DNA of 64,000 bases, from the NCBI RefSeq assembly GCF_030709675.1, contig NZ_JAUZQD010000018.1:62001-126000 (forward strand), in the 5' to 3' direction. Below the pieces are notes generated by a model that was not told the DNA's origin, did no database searches, and saw only the letters and a program-made list of their open reading frames with translations. Below are positions 16,061-26,465 of the stretch, in pieces. The position numbers and the translations under genes were made by a program. Each line of letters begins with the position of its first letter. The stretch's first letter is position 1. Source of the DNA: Symbioplanes lichenis. GTDB taxonomy: Bacteria > Actinomycetota > Actinomycetes > Mycobacteriales > Micromonosporaceae.

Positions 16061-16978
16061 GTGGCCGAGGTCCATCACTTCACCTACGGAGCCTTCAATC
16101 CGATCGCCGCCTATCTGGTCGCGGTCCTCGGCTCCTTCCTCGGCCTGCTGAGCACGGGCCGCGCCCGCGGCGCCCGTACGCGGGGCCGGCGCTCCCGATG
16201 GCTCGTCATCGCCGCCTTCTCGATCGGCGGCGCGGCCATCTGGCTCATGCACTTCACGGCGATGCTGGGCTTCGAGGTGCCGGCCAGCCCGGTGCGCTAC
16301 AACCCGGTCCTCATGATGATCAGTCTCGGACTTTCGATCGTGACGGTCGGGATCGGACTGATGGCCGTCGGGCACGGCCGGCGGAGCATGACCCGGGTGG
16401 CGATCGCCGGGGCGCTGACCGGGGCGGGCGTGCTCGCGATGCACTACACCGGCATGGCCGGGCTCTCGGTGTCGGGCACGATCCACTATCGCCCGGCGCT
16501 CGTGGTCGCCTCCGGCGTCATCGCCGTGGTGGCCGCCACGGCGGCGCTGTGGTTCACGGTCTCCGTCCAGAGCCCGGTGGCCATGCTCGGCGCCGCCGCG
16601 ATCATGGGCCTCGCCGTGTGCGGGATGCACTACACCGGCATGGCGGCCATGACCGTGGAGCTGAGCGACGCCCCGGAGCTGCAGGCCCACGGCATCCGGC
16701 CGCTGCTGATGATCGTGCCCATCACCCTGATCAGCGCGGCCACGATCCTCGGCGTCGCGCTGAGCGGCCTGCAGGCGATGACCGAGGAGGAGTTCACCGA
16801 CGGGGCCGCCGTTCCGCGCCGGGGCGTGCACGCCGAGCCGCAGCACACCCCGCAGTGGTCGCTCAAGCAGGCCTCGATGAGCGCGATGCGGCGTACGCCC
16901 GGCCCGCGCCCCTCCCCCCGCCCGGTCCCGCCGCGTCCGGTCGTCAAGGACGAGCAGGTGCAGGCCGGACAATCCTGA
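16061..16978 (+). CDS. MHYT-domain integral membrane sensor
   Basis: The roughly 305-aa protein has seven hydrophobic helices and three MHYT-type motifs: WLMHFTAML, LAMHYTGMAG and CGMHYTGMAA. In the MHYT family these Met/His pairs are thought to bind copper and sense O2, CO or NO. Unlike signalling versions (CoxH, YkoW), it lacks a GGDEF, EAL or kinase output; the C-terminus is a Pro/Arg-rich cytoplasmic tail. GTG 16061 has GAGG at a good distance; GTG 16052 is also in frame. It may work with a separate partner. Confidence 0.85.
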   Translation: MAEVHHFTYGAFNPIAAYLVAVLGSFLGLLSTGRARGARTRGRRSRWLVIAAFSIGGAAIWLMHFTAMLGFEVPASPVRYNPVLMMISLGLSIVTVGIGLMAVGHGRRSMTRVAIAGALTGAGVLAMHYTGMAGLSVSGTIHYRPALVVASGVIAVVAATAALWFTVSVQSPVAMLGAAAIMGLAVCGMHYTGMAAMTVELSDAPELQAHGIRPLLMIVPITLISAATILGVALSGLQAMTEEEFTDGAAVPRRGVHAEPQHTPQWSLKQASMSAMRRTPGPRPSPRPVPPRPVVKDEQVQAGQS

Positions 16979-17009
16979 ACTTCCCGCTCCCGAGGCCGAT
17001 GGGAGAACC

Positions 17010-17774
17010 ATGGCAGGGGTCACGGAAGCGGAGAAGTCCGGTATATCTTTCGGCATGGCCTCACGGATGCTGCTGTCCATGCCGCTGCACGCGATCACCG
17101 AGGTCTACGGGGAGGCGGGGCTGCGGGACCGCTTCGCCCTGGAGCTCGCCGACTTCCCCGCCGCCGACCGCGCGCGGCTCGAGGACGCCCTCGCGCTGGC
17201 GTCGAAGCTGCACGCCGACGACCGCCGGGTCCGCGAGCCCTACCTCAACCACCTGCTGCGGGTGGCGATCCGGATCATGCGCTATTACGGGGTACGCGAC
17301 CCCGACGTGCTCGCCGCGGCGCTGCTGCACGACGCCGTCGAGGACCACCCCGCCGAGCTGGCCGGGCTGCCCGAGGGCCTGGGCCACGACGTGCTGACCG
17401 AGGCCGCTGTCGCCGAGCTGGCCCGGCAGTTCGGGCCGCGGGTGGCCGAGCTGGTCCGGTCGGTGACCAATCCCGAGTACGACCCGGAGCGCGACCGCCA
17501 CGAGCAGTATCGCGAGCACGTGGCGGAGAGCCTCGAGCGCGACCCGTGGGCCCGCGTCATCAAGGTGAGCGACTTCACGGACAACGGCGTCGGCGTCATC
17601 CACACGACCTTCGACAAGGCGCACAGCTCGGCGATCAAGTACAGGCCGCTCGTGCCGAAGCTGCGTGAGCTGGTCGGCCGGCCCGACACCCCGCTGTCCG
17701 TGACCGCGAAGGATCACATCCTCGATCAGCTCGACCTGGCCGAGGAGAGATTCGCCGCGATCTTGGACGGCTGA
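17010..17774 (+). CDS. Stand-alone HD-domain (p)ppGpp-hydrolase-like protein
   Basis: This 254-aa protein matches the hydrolase half of RelA/SpoT: HLLRVAIRIMRYYGVRDPDV, then the HD motif in AAALLHDAVEDHPAEL, and a later ED/DN segment in VIKVSDFTDNGVG. No synthetase, TGS or ACT domain follows, so it resembles small alarmone hydrolases (MESH1-like), which degrade (p)ppGpp or related molecules in the cytosol. GGGAGA precedes ATG 17010. The next gene starts 42 bp downstream. Confidence 0.85.
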   Translation: MAGVTEAEKSGISFGMASRMLLSMPLHAITEVYGEAGLRDRFALELADFPAADRARLEDALALASKLHADDRRVREPYLNHLLRVAIRIMRYYGVRDPDVLAAALLHDAVEDHPAELAGLPEGLGHDVLTEAAVAELARQFGPRVAELVRSVTNPEYDPERDRHEQYREHVAESLERDPWARVIKVSDFTDNGVGVIHTTFDKAHSSAIKYRPLVPKLRELVGRPDTPLSVTAKDHILDQLDLAEERFAAILDG

Positions 17775-17815
17775 CTCCCGAGCCATCTGGACCGGTAAAG
17801 CTCTAGCATGGGGTA

Positions 17816-19424
<1,609 letters not shown>

Positions 19425-19447
<23 letters not shown>

Positions 19448-20840
19448 CCACGGGCTCGTGCTCGTGGGAGTCGGCATAGGTGGCCAGGGCCGCGTGGGTG
19501 TTCTCCATGTCCCTGGCCACCGTGCGGCTGGCCAGCCAGTACATGATCCCGGTGGGGATGAAGAAGAGCTGGAAGGCGGCCAGCCCGACCGCGTAGTTCA
19601 GCGGCGGCGGGAAGGCCTGAGACAGGCCCCGGAAGGCCACGCCGACCAGGGCGTTGCCGCCGGCCCGGCCCGCGCCGTTGAGCAGGTTGCCGAGGCTGTA
19701 GACGGTGCCGCGGTGCTCGGGCGGGTTGACGTCGGCGATCAGCGCGAACCAGTTGGGCGAGTTCGCCGAGGTCAGGGCCAGGGCGACCACGGCGACGAGC
19801 AGGCTTAGCCCGACGGTCGGCTCGGTCACCACGTTGGTCAGGACGGCCCCGATGATCGCGCCGGTGCTGCCGCCGTCCGGGACGTCGATGCGCATCGGCA
19901 CGAAGTAGAGGACGACGTAGAGCGGCACGGCCGCCAGCATGCCGATCGCGGCCACCAGGGCCCGGCCGCGCGGGGTGCGCTTCTGCAACCGGTCGCCGGC
20001 CAGCCCGCCCAGGATCGAGAAGGCGCCACCGAGCTGGAAGAGCGTGGCGAAGACGCTGCCGACCACGACCGCGGTCGCCGTCGAATAGCCCTGGTCCTCG
20101 GCGCGCGCCCGGAAGAGCACCGGCAACCACACCAGCGAACCGAAGGCGACCTGCGCGGAGAAACCCTGCAGGATCAGCCAGACATTCGTGCGCCGCGCCA
20201 GGATCCGGGGCAGGTCGCCGGCGTGGATGCGCTCGTCGTACTCGACGTCGGCGAGCTCCGGCTCGCTGTCGCCGCGCGGGACGTCGTACGTGAAGAGGTA
20301 AGCGACACCCGCGACGACGCCGGCGGCGGCCACCGTGAGAAAGGGGCGCCGCCAGTCCCCCGCCCCGAGCAGCCCGCCCAGCAGGGTGCCGGCGAGCGTG
20401 CCGACGCCCTGCGACAGGCCCCAGAAGCTCATGACCAGGCCGCGGCGCCGGGGCGAGATGAGATCGCTCACCACGGAGAAGCTCACGCTGGCCACGCCGC
20501 CCAACCCGACCGCGGCCACCACCTGCGACAACAGGAACGACACGTAGCTGTCGGACACGCCGGACCAGGCGGTGCCGACGACCCAGATGGCGGTGCCGGC
20601 GAGGAGGACGGGCTTGCGGTTGGTGCGATCCCCCGCGTACGCCCAGCCGATCGCCGCCACCGCGCTGATCATGAACATCACGGTGGTGGCGAGCGCGATG
20701 TGCCCCTCGCCGACGCCCAGGTCGGTGCCGATGCTGCCGTACAGGGGCGGGACGAGCCCGATGGCCACGTTGTCGAGCGACGCCAGCACGACGAACACCA
20801 CGACGCTGTACGCCCGGTGGGCCGTCCCTCCCCTGTTCAC
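19425..20840 (-). CDS. MFS transporter, end of the xylose operon
   Basis: The 471-aa protein has about 12 hydrophobic helices and the motif A-like GWAYAGDRTNRKPVLLAG, with a central charged loop around residues 200-225. It belongs to the major facilitator superfamily, near the Spns-type group by general pattern. GTG 20840 lies only 10 bp after the xylB stop, so it is co-transcribed with xylAB and may carry xylose, a xyloside or a product. The substrate is inferred from context only. Confidence 0.88.
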
Positions 20841-20850
20841 CCGGACGAGG

Positions 20851-22257
20851 TTAGCCGCCCGGCCGGTCGACGACCCTGTCGCGGGCCTGTGCGTACTGCT
20901 CGCGGATCAACGGGACGGGGGTGGTCTCGTACACCTCGGGTGTCTCGGCGGACCACTGAGGGGGCGTGGCACCGCCCAGGGCGACCCAGGCCGCCTGCCG
21001 GGCCGCGCCGTCGGCGACGTACTCGCCGGGCGGCGGGACCAGGACCGGCAGACCGAAAAGAGCAGGAGCGATCTTCCGTACGGCCTCACTGCGCGCGCCG
21101 CCGCCGACGAGCACGATGCGGTTCGCGGTGGCGCCATGCGTGACCAGGGCGTCGAGCCCGTCGGCGAGCGCGCAGAGCATGCCCTCGACGGCCGCCCGGG
21201 CGAAGTGCGCCGGATCGGACGTCTGCAGGGTCAGGCCGTGCACGGCCCCGGTCGCGTTCGGCCGGTTCGGGGTGCGCTCCCCTTCCAGGTACGGGACGAG
21301 CACCAGCCCGTCGGCCCCGGCGGGAGCGGTCAGCGCCAGCCGGGACAGCTCCTCGTGGCTCACGTTCAGCAGCTTCGCCGCGGCGTCGAGCACGCGCGCC
21401 GCGTTGAGCGTGACCACGATGGGAAGGAACCGGCCGGTGCAGTCGGCGAATCCGGAGACCGCCCCGCTCGGGTCCTCGGGCGAGACGTCCGACGAGACGA
21501 AGACCGTGCCGGACGTACCGATGGAGATGACCACGTCTCCCGGCAGGGCGCCGGCACCGAGTCCCGCGGCGGCGTTGTCCCCCGCGCCCGGGCCGAGCGG
21601 CGCTCCGTTGGGCAGGTGACCCGCGATGCCGGTCGGGCCGAGCACCTCGGGCACGGCGATGCGCCGGCCGAAACCGAGCTCCAGCAGGTCGTGGCGGTAC
21701 TCGTTGGTCTTGGCGGACCAGTAGAGCGTGCCGCTGGCGTCGCTGCGGTCGGTGAAGAGCTTCTGCTTCCCGCCCAGCTTCCACGTCAGCCAGTCGTGCG
21801 GCAGGCAGACCGAGGCCACCCGGGCCGCGTTCTCCGGCTCGTGCCGGGCCAGCCAGCGCAGCTTGGTCAGGGTGAAGCTGGCGACCGGCGTGATGCCGAC
21901 CGCGTCCACCCACGCCCGGCGGCCGGCGTCCCCGCCGCCGAGGTCGTCGATGAGGTCGGCCGCCGCGCCGGCACTGCGCGTGTCGTTCCACAGCAGCGCC
22001 GGGCGGACCACCTCGCCGGCCTCGTCCAGCACGACCATGCCGTGCTGCTGCCCGGCCACCGAGGCGGCGGCGACGTCGTCGAGCCCGCCCGCCTCCGCGA
22101 TGGCCTGCTGCAGCGCGTCCCACCAGGCGTGCGGGTGCACCTCGGTGCCGTCCGGGTGGCTCGCCCGCCCCTGGCGGACGAGCTTGCCGGTCTCGGCGTC
22201 CCGGATGACCACCTTGCACGACTGGGTGGAGCTGTCGATCCCTGCGACCAACGTCAT
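20851..22257 (-). CDS. xylB: Xylulokinase
   Basis: This 468-aa FGGY-family sugar kinase starts MTLVAGIDSSTQSCKVVI (phosphate 1 motif) and has GQQHGMVVL, LWNDTRS, a SDASGTLYWS substrate loop and GPGAGDNAAAGLGAG (ATPase core). It phosphorylates D-xylulose to xylulose 5-phosphate for the pentose phosphate pathway. It sits 159 bp downstream of xylA on the same strand, with a stem-loop between them, and is followed closely by an MFS gene. Confidence 0.95.
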   Translation of the reverse strand: MTLVAGIDSSTQSCKVVIRDAETGKLVRQGRASHPDGTEVHPHAWWDALQQAIAEAGGLDDVAAASVAGQQHGMVVLDEAGEVVRPALLWNDTRSAGAAADLIDDLGGGDAGRRAWVDAVGITPVASFTLTKLRWLARHEPENAARVASVCLPHDWLTWKLGGKQKLFTDRSDASGTLYWSAKTNEYRHDLLELGFGRRIAVPEVLGPTGIAGHLPNGAPLGPGAGDNAAAGLGAGALPGDVVISIGTSGTVFVSSDVSPEDPSGAVSGFADCTGRFLPIVVTLNAARVLDAAAKLLNVSHEELSRLALTAPAGADGLVLVPYLEGERTPNRPNATGAVHGLTLQTSDPAHFARAAVEGMLCALADGLDALVTHGATANRIVLVGGGARSEAVRKIAPALFGLPVLVPPPGEYVADGAARQAAWVALGGATPPQWSAETPEVYETTPVPLIREQYAQARDRVVDRPGG

Positions 22258-22314
22258 TTCCGTGGACCCCTCAATCGTTCAACCCCCGCGCTGCGCCCGT
22301 CGGCGTTGGGGGCG

Positions 22315-22356
22315 CCGGTTTCTGGACGGGGTGCTCTTTCCCCGGCCGGAAACCGG
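22315..22356 (-). promoter_or_regulatory. Stem-loop between xylA and xylB
   Basis: CCGGTTTC (22315-22322) and GAAACCGG (22349-22356) are perfectly complementary, with an inner GGGG/CCCC pair inside the loop. In the 159-bp xylA-xylB gap it may stabilise the xylA 3' end or partly terminate, lowering xylB relative to xylA. No U-run follows. Confidence 0.5.
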
Positions 22357-22416
22357 TGTCCCCGGCGTCGACTCAAGGGGGGCGCAGCGCCTGCCGAGCG
22401 GAGCGAGGCCATGTGC

Positions 22417-23601
22417 TCAGGCCTTCAGGACGTGATCGATCGCGAGCTGGTGCAGCTTGACGAAGTGGTAGCCCTGCTCGCCGGCCGCGTCGACGTCGAA
22501 CTCCTCGAAGGCGCTCTTGTCGTTGAGCAGGTCCTGGTAGGTCTCGCCCTCGTTCAGCGTGGGCTTACCGAGCTCGAGGACCTTGGACTCCTCGAGCGCC
22601 GCCTGCACCTCGGGGTCGGCGCGGAAGGCCTCGGCACGCTCCTTGAGCAGCAGGTACATGCGCATGTTGGCCTTGGCCGACTCCCAGACGCCGTCGTAGT
22701 TCTCGGTGCGGGAGGGCTTGTAGTCGAAGTGGCGCGGGCCGTCGTAGGCCGGGCCGCCCGTGGGCGAGCCGTGCTCCAGCAGGTCGACCAGCGCGAACGC
22801 GTTGAGCAGGTCGGCGTGGCCGAAGACCAGGTCCTGGTCGAACTTCGGGCCGTGCTGGCCGTTGAGGTCGATGTGGAAGAGCTTGCCGTGCCACAGCGCC
22901 TGGGCGATGCCCTGGGCGAAGTTGAGGTTGGACATCTGCTCGTGGCCGACCTCGGGGTTGATGCCGAACAGCTCGGGCCGCTCGAGGTCCTGCACGAACG
23001 CGATGGCGTGGCCGGCGGTCGGGAGCAGGATGTCGCCCCGGGGCTCGTTCGGCTTGGGTTCGATGGCGAAGCGCAGGCCGTAGCCCTTGTCCTCGGAGTA
23101 CTGCGCGAGCAGGTTGAGGCCCTCGCGGTAGCGGTCGAGGGCGGCGTGCACGTCCTTGGCGACGTCGTACTCCGCGCCCTCGCGGCCGCCCCAGAGGACG
23201 AGCGTCTTGGCGCCCAGCTCGGCCGCGAGGTCCATGTTGCGCAGGACCTTGCGCAGCGCGTAGCGGCGGACCGAGCGGTCGTTGCTGGTGAAGCCGCCGT
23301 CCTTGAACACCGGGTGGGTGAACAGGTTGGTGGTCACCATCGGGACGACCAGGCCGGTCTCGTCGAGGGCCTTCTTGAAGCCGGCGATGATCCCGTCGCG
23401 AGTGCTGTTGTCCGAGCCGAACGGCACGAGGTCGTCGTCGTGGAACGTGATGCCGTAGGCACCCAGCTCGGAGAGCTTGTGCACGGCCTCGACCGGGTCG
23501 AGCGGCGCGCGGGTGGCCTCACCGAAGGGGTCGCGCGCGGTCCATCCGACGGTCCACAGGCCGAAGGAGAACTTGTCGTCGCGGGTGGGCTGGACCGACA
23601 C
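22417..23601 (-). CDS. xylA: Xylose (glucose) isomerase
   Basis: This 394-aa class I isomerase is close to the industrial Actinoplanes missouriensis enzyme as I recall it (MSVQPTRDDKFSFGLWTVGW). It contains the catalytic His region ITFHDDDLVPF, the metal ligands in RFAIEPKPNEPRGDIL, NPEVGHEQMSNLNF and FHIDLNGQHGPKFDQD, and the tetramer-stabilising C-terminal helices. It converts D-xylose to D-xylulose. GGAGGT lies 5 nt before GTG 23601. A near-consensus promoter and an inverted-repeat operator lie upstream, next to the divergent ROK repressor. Confidence 0.98.
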   Translation of the reverse strand: MSVQPTRDDKFSFGLWTVGWTARDPFGEATRAPLDPVEAVHKLSELGAYGITFHDDDLVPFGSDNSTRDGIIAGFKKALDETGLVVPMVTTNLFTHPVFKDGGFTSNDRSVRRYALRKVLRNMDLAAELGAKTLVLWGGREGAEYDVAKDVHAALDRYREGLNLLAQYSEDKGYGLRFAIEPKPNEPRGDILLPTAGHAIAFVQDLERPELFGINPEVGHEQMSNLNFAQGIAQALWHGKLFHIDLNGQHGPKFDQDLVFGHADLLNAFALVDLLEHGSPTGGPAYDGPRHFDYKPSRTENYDGVWESAKANMRMYLLLKERAEAFRADPEVQAALEESKVLELGKPTLNEGETYQDLLNDKSAFEEFDVDAAGEQGYHFVKLHQLAIDHVLKA

Positions 23602-23614
23602 GGTTACCTCCAGG

Positions 23615-23633
23615 AAACAAGGCGGATTTGTTT
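23615..23633. promoter_or_regulatory. Probable XylR/ROK operator
   Basis: AAACAA, 7 nt, then TTGTTT form a perfect 6-bp inverted repeat just downstream of the xylA -10, where a bound repressor would block initiation. Confidence 0.55.
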
Positions 23634-23642
23634 AGTGGTTGA

Positions 23643-23671
23643 ATTATTTGGCCGGCGTGTGGCACTGTCAA
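23643..23671 (-). promoter_or_regulatory. Near-consensus promoter of xylA
   Basis: On the minus strand TTGACA (23671-23666), exactly 17 nt, then AATAAT (23648-23643) match the housekeeping consensus at 11 of 12 positions, which is rare in this GC-rich DNA. It overlaps the first bases of the divergent ROK gene's leader. Confidence 0.75.
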
Positions 23672-23674
23672 GAG

Positions 23675-24769
23675 GTGCCCGCATCACTGAGTCCCGTCCG
23701 GCAGTCGGGGGTGCGGGCTCATAATCTCGCGCTGGTGCTGCGCACCGTGGCGAACAGCGCAGATCCGCCGTCCCGGGCCGCGGTCGCCGCCGCCACAGGG
23801 CTCACCCGGGCCACAATCTCCACGCTGGTCGACGATCTCATCGCGGGTGCGCTGCTCACCGAGGTCGGGCCGGCCCCACGCAGCGGCGCCGGGCGGCCCG
23901 CGGCGGGACTGCGGCTCTCCCCCGACGGACCGGCCGGGCTGGGGCTGGAGATCAACGTCGACTATCGGGCGGCCTGCGTGGTCGACCTCACCGGGTCGGT
24001 CCGCCACCGGCTGGTGGAGAAGGGCGACCAGTCGCTTCCTGCTGTCGCCGGGCTGGCGCATCAAGCGCTTCTTCGAGCTTCGTCCGACGGCCTGACCGTG
24101 GCCGGCGCGGCACTGGCCGTGCCGGGGCTGGTCGGGGCCGGCGGGATCATCCGGGTCGCGCCCAACCTGGGCTGGCAGGACGTCACGGTCGGCGACCTGG
24201 TGCCCGGGCTGCCGCTGACGGTCGACAACGAGGCGAATCTGGCCGCGCTCGGCGAGCTGGCGGCGGGCGACCCGCCGGCCAGCTTCGTCTATGTGTCCGG
24301 GGAGATCGGCATCGGCGCGGGCATCGTGCTGGGCGGCGAGCTCTACCGCGGCGTGCGCGGGTGGAGCGGCGAGATCGGGCACATCCCCATCGACCCCGGG
24401 GGCCCGCCGTGCCGGTGCGGGGCGCGCGGATGTCTGGAGCAATACGCCGGGCAGGAGGCGATCGCGCGGGCGGCGGGCGATCTCACGGTCGCCGGGACCG
24501 CGCTCGGCACGGCCCTGGCGACCGTCGTCAACCTGCTGGACATCGACACGGTGGTGCTGGGCGGCATCTATGCGCCCCTGGTGCCCCAGCTGCATGACGC
24601 GATCCAGGCCGAGATCAGCCGCCGGGTGCTGACGGCGGACTGGTCACCCGTACGGCTGCGGGCGGCGACCCTCGGCGCGGACGCCGCCGTACGCGGGGCC
24701 GCCGGGGCGGTGCTGCGCGGGGTCCTCGACGATCCGGCCGCGTGGCTGAGCCGGATTCAGGCCGTTTGA
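23675..24769 (+). CDS. xylR: ROK-family xylose repressor (XylR-like)
   Basis: The 364-aa protein has an N-terminal winged HTH (about 10-70, TGLTRATISTLVDDLIAGAL) and a C-terminal ROK sugar-kinase-like domain with the zinc motif CRCGARGCLEQYAG. It is divergent from xylA with about 70 bp between them, containing a strong promoter and an inverted repeat, so a role as the D-xylose-responsive repressor of xylAB is likely. GTG 23675 is used; the upstream TTG extension runs through the promoter. No clear Shine-Dalgarno, so it may be leaderless. Confidence 0.88.
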   Translation: MPASLSPVRQSGVRAHNLALVLRTVANSADPPSRAAVAAATGLTRATISTLVDDLIAGALLTEVGPAPRSGAGRPAAGLRLSPDGPAGLGLEINVDYRAACVVDLTGSVRHRLVEKGDQSLPAVAGLAHQALLRASSDGLTVAGAALAVPGLVGAGGIIRVAPNLGWQDVTVGDLVPGLPLTVDNEANLAALGELAAGDPPASFVYVSGEIGIGAGIVLGGELYRGVRGWSGEIGHIPIDPGGPPCRCGARGCLEQYAGQEAIARAAGDLTVAGTALGTALATVVNLLDIDTVVLGGIYAPLVPQLHDAIQAEISRRVLTADWSPVRLRAATLGADAAVRGAAGAVLRGVLDDPAAWLSRIQAV

Positions 24770-25230
24770 GCCCCGCTGTCCGGGGCATCCCGCGCGGCGG
24801 CCTCGCTGAACTCGGTCAGACCCCGGAGCAGGGCAGTGCGGCCCGCCGGGGTCATCCGATCGAGGACCCCGGCCAGGATCTCGCGGCGGGTGGTGCGCAG
24901 ATTGTCGAGCAGGGCACGCGACGACGGCGTCAGGAACAGCGCGATCTCGCGGCGGTCGGCCCGGCCCGGCACCCGCTCGACCAGACCCGCCGCGACGAGC
25001 CGGTCACAGAGCCGGCTCGCGGAGGAGAGGATCATGTCGAGCTGACCCGCCAGCCCGCGCAGATTGATGCCCTCCTCGCGCTCGACCACGAGAAGCGCGT
25101 TGAACTGCGGCCACGAGACGTGCGGTGTGACCCGCTCCCGCGCGGTGTCCCAGGCAGCGAGCAACGCGGGCGCGACATCGTCGATCGCCGCGGCGTGTGG
25201 TGGCCCGTCCGGCCCATGGTGTACGGCCAT
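24757..25230 (-). CDS. MarR-family transcriptional regulator
   Basis: This 157-aa regulator has a MarR winged helix: INLRGLAGQLDMILSSASRL, CDRLVAAGLVERVPGRADR and REIALFLTPSSRALLDNLR. It is divergent from the PP2C phosphatase gene (about 50 bp gap) and convergent with the ROK gene, overlapping by 13 bp. ATG 25230 is chosen; the very long frame to the right in the same phase is antisense shadow. It may control the phosphatase. Confidence 0.88.
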   Translation of the reverse strand: MAVHHGPDGPPHAAAIDDVAPALLAAWDTARERVTPHVSWPQFNALLVVEREEGINLRGLAGQLDMILSSASRLCDRLVAAGLVERVPGRADRREIALFLTPSSRALLDNLRTTRREILAGVLDRMTPAGRTALLRGLTEFSEAAARDAPDSGAQTA

Positions 25231-25281
25231 GGTGCAGCAGAGACTACCCTTCGACAGCGAGGGAGCGAAGGAGTGGAACGG

Positions 25282-26412
25282 GTGGACGACCGGCTGACCG
25301 TGGCGCGGCGCACGCTGGCCGAGGCGCCCGCCGATCAGGTGACGGAGAGACTGGCCGACGTGCTCGCCAAGGAGTACGCCGTCACCGGGGTGGAGCTCTA
25401 CCAGGTGGACTACCGGCTCGCCGCGCTGCTGCCCCTGCACGGCGGCGCGACCGTGACCCGGCCCGGCGACCCCGCGTGGCGCGCCTTCGACCACCAGGCC
25501 GAGGTGCTTGCCGGGCGCGCCGTCTTCCTGCCCGTGACCGTCCGGGGTGAGCGCCTCGGCGTGCTGCGCTGCTCCCCCGCCCCCGACGACGCCGGCCTGC
25601 GCGCCGAGCTGGCCCAGATCGCCGAGTTCCTCGCGCACGAGCTGCAGACGGCCCGGGCGGGCACCGATCGTTACACCGTGGCCGCCCGGACCCGGCGGCT
25701 CACGCTCGCCGCCGAGATGCAGTGGGAGCTGCTGCCCGGGCGCAGCCGGACCGGTCCCGCCTTTTCGCTGGCCGGGCAGCTCGAGCCCGCGTACGCGGTC
25801 CGCGGCGACAGCTTCGACTGGGCCGAGCAGGACGGCTGCCTCTTCATGACCGTGCTCAACGGCATGGGCGACGGCACCCAGGCGGCGCTGCTCACGACGC
25901 TCGCCACCCAGGCCCTGCGCAACGCCCGCCGGGCCGGCCTGGAGCTGGCCGACCAGGCCGGGCTGGCCGACCAGGCCGTCTACTCGCAGCACCGCGGCGA
26001 CGCCTATGTGAACGCCTTGATGCTCGAGCTCGACCTCGGCACCGGCGTGGTGCGCGCCGTGGACGCCGGGTCGCCGCGGGTGTTCGTGCTGCGGGACGGC
26101 TCGGTCATCGCGGAGTCGCTGGACGAGGGGCTGCCGCTCGGCATGTTCGAGTCCTCGGACTACGACACCCAGACGTTCCAGCTCGTCCCCGGCGACCGGC
26201 TCTTCGTCGTGAGCGACGGGATCATGGAGGCCGCCGGGGAGGCGGGGGCCTACGGCGACCTGGCCCTGACCCGCTTCATCCGGCGGACCGGATCGCTGGA
26301 GCCGTTGCAGGCCGTGCGGTCGCTGCTCGGGGACCTGCGAGCCTTCGTGAGCGGGGACCTCGAGGACGACTCCGTCGTGGTCTGCGTCGACTGGAATCCT
26401 CCCGCGGCCTGA
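25282..26412 (+). CDS. PP2C-family (RsbU/SpoIIE-type) serine phosphatase
   Basis: The roughly 376-aa protein has an N-terminal sensor-like region (about 1-125, weak GAF character) and a C-terminal PP2C domain starting near TRRLTLAAEMQWELLPGRS. Metal-site features include VLNGMGDGTQAALLTTLA (usually DVxGHG; here the first Asp is replaced by Asn) and FVVSDGIMEAAGE, ending LEDDSVVVCVDW. Such enzymes dephosphorylate STAS anti-anti-sigma proteins in partner-switching stress cascades. GTG 25282 has AGGAG 8 nt upstream; GTG 25273 is an alternative. Confidence 0.85.
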   Translation: MDDRLTVARRTLAEAPADQVTERLADVLAKEYAVTGVELYQVDYRLAALLPLHGGATVTRPGDPAWRAFDHQAEVLAGRAVFLPVTVRGERLGVLRCSPAPDDAGLRAELAQIAEFLAHELQTARAGTDRYTVAARTRRLTLAAEMQWELLPGRSRTGPAFSLAGQLEPAYAVRGDSFDWAEQDGCLFMTVLNGMGDGTQAALLTTLATQALRNARRAGLELADQAGLADQAVYSQHRGDAYVNALMLELDLGTGVVRAVDAGSPRVFVLRDGSVIAESLDEGLPLGMFESSDYDTQTFQLVPGDRLFVVSDGIMEAAGEAGAYGDLALTRFIRRTGSLEPLQAVRSLLGDLRAFVSGDLEDDSVVVCVDWNPPAA

Positions 26413-26425
26413 CCTCCCGCTCGCT

Positions 26426-26465
26426 GTCCCGCCGCTTCGGGCTCCGTCCCGCCGCCTCGGGCTTT
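26426..26465. repeat. 20-bp tandem repeat, two copies plus a remnant
   Basis: GTCCCGCCGCTTCGGGCTCC is followed directly by GTCCCGCCGCCTCGGGCTTT and then by a partial copy running into the end of the next gene. It lies between the convergent stops of the phosphatase and VWA genes. Confidence 0.7.
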
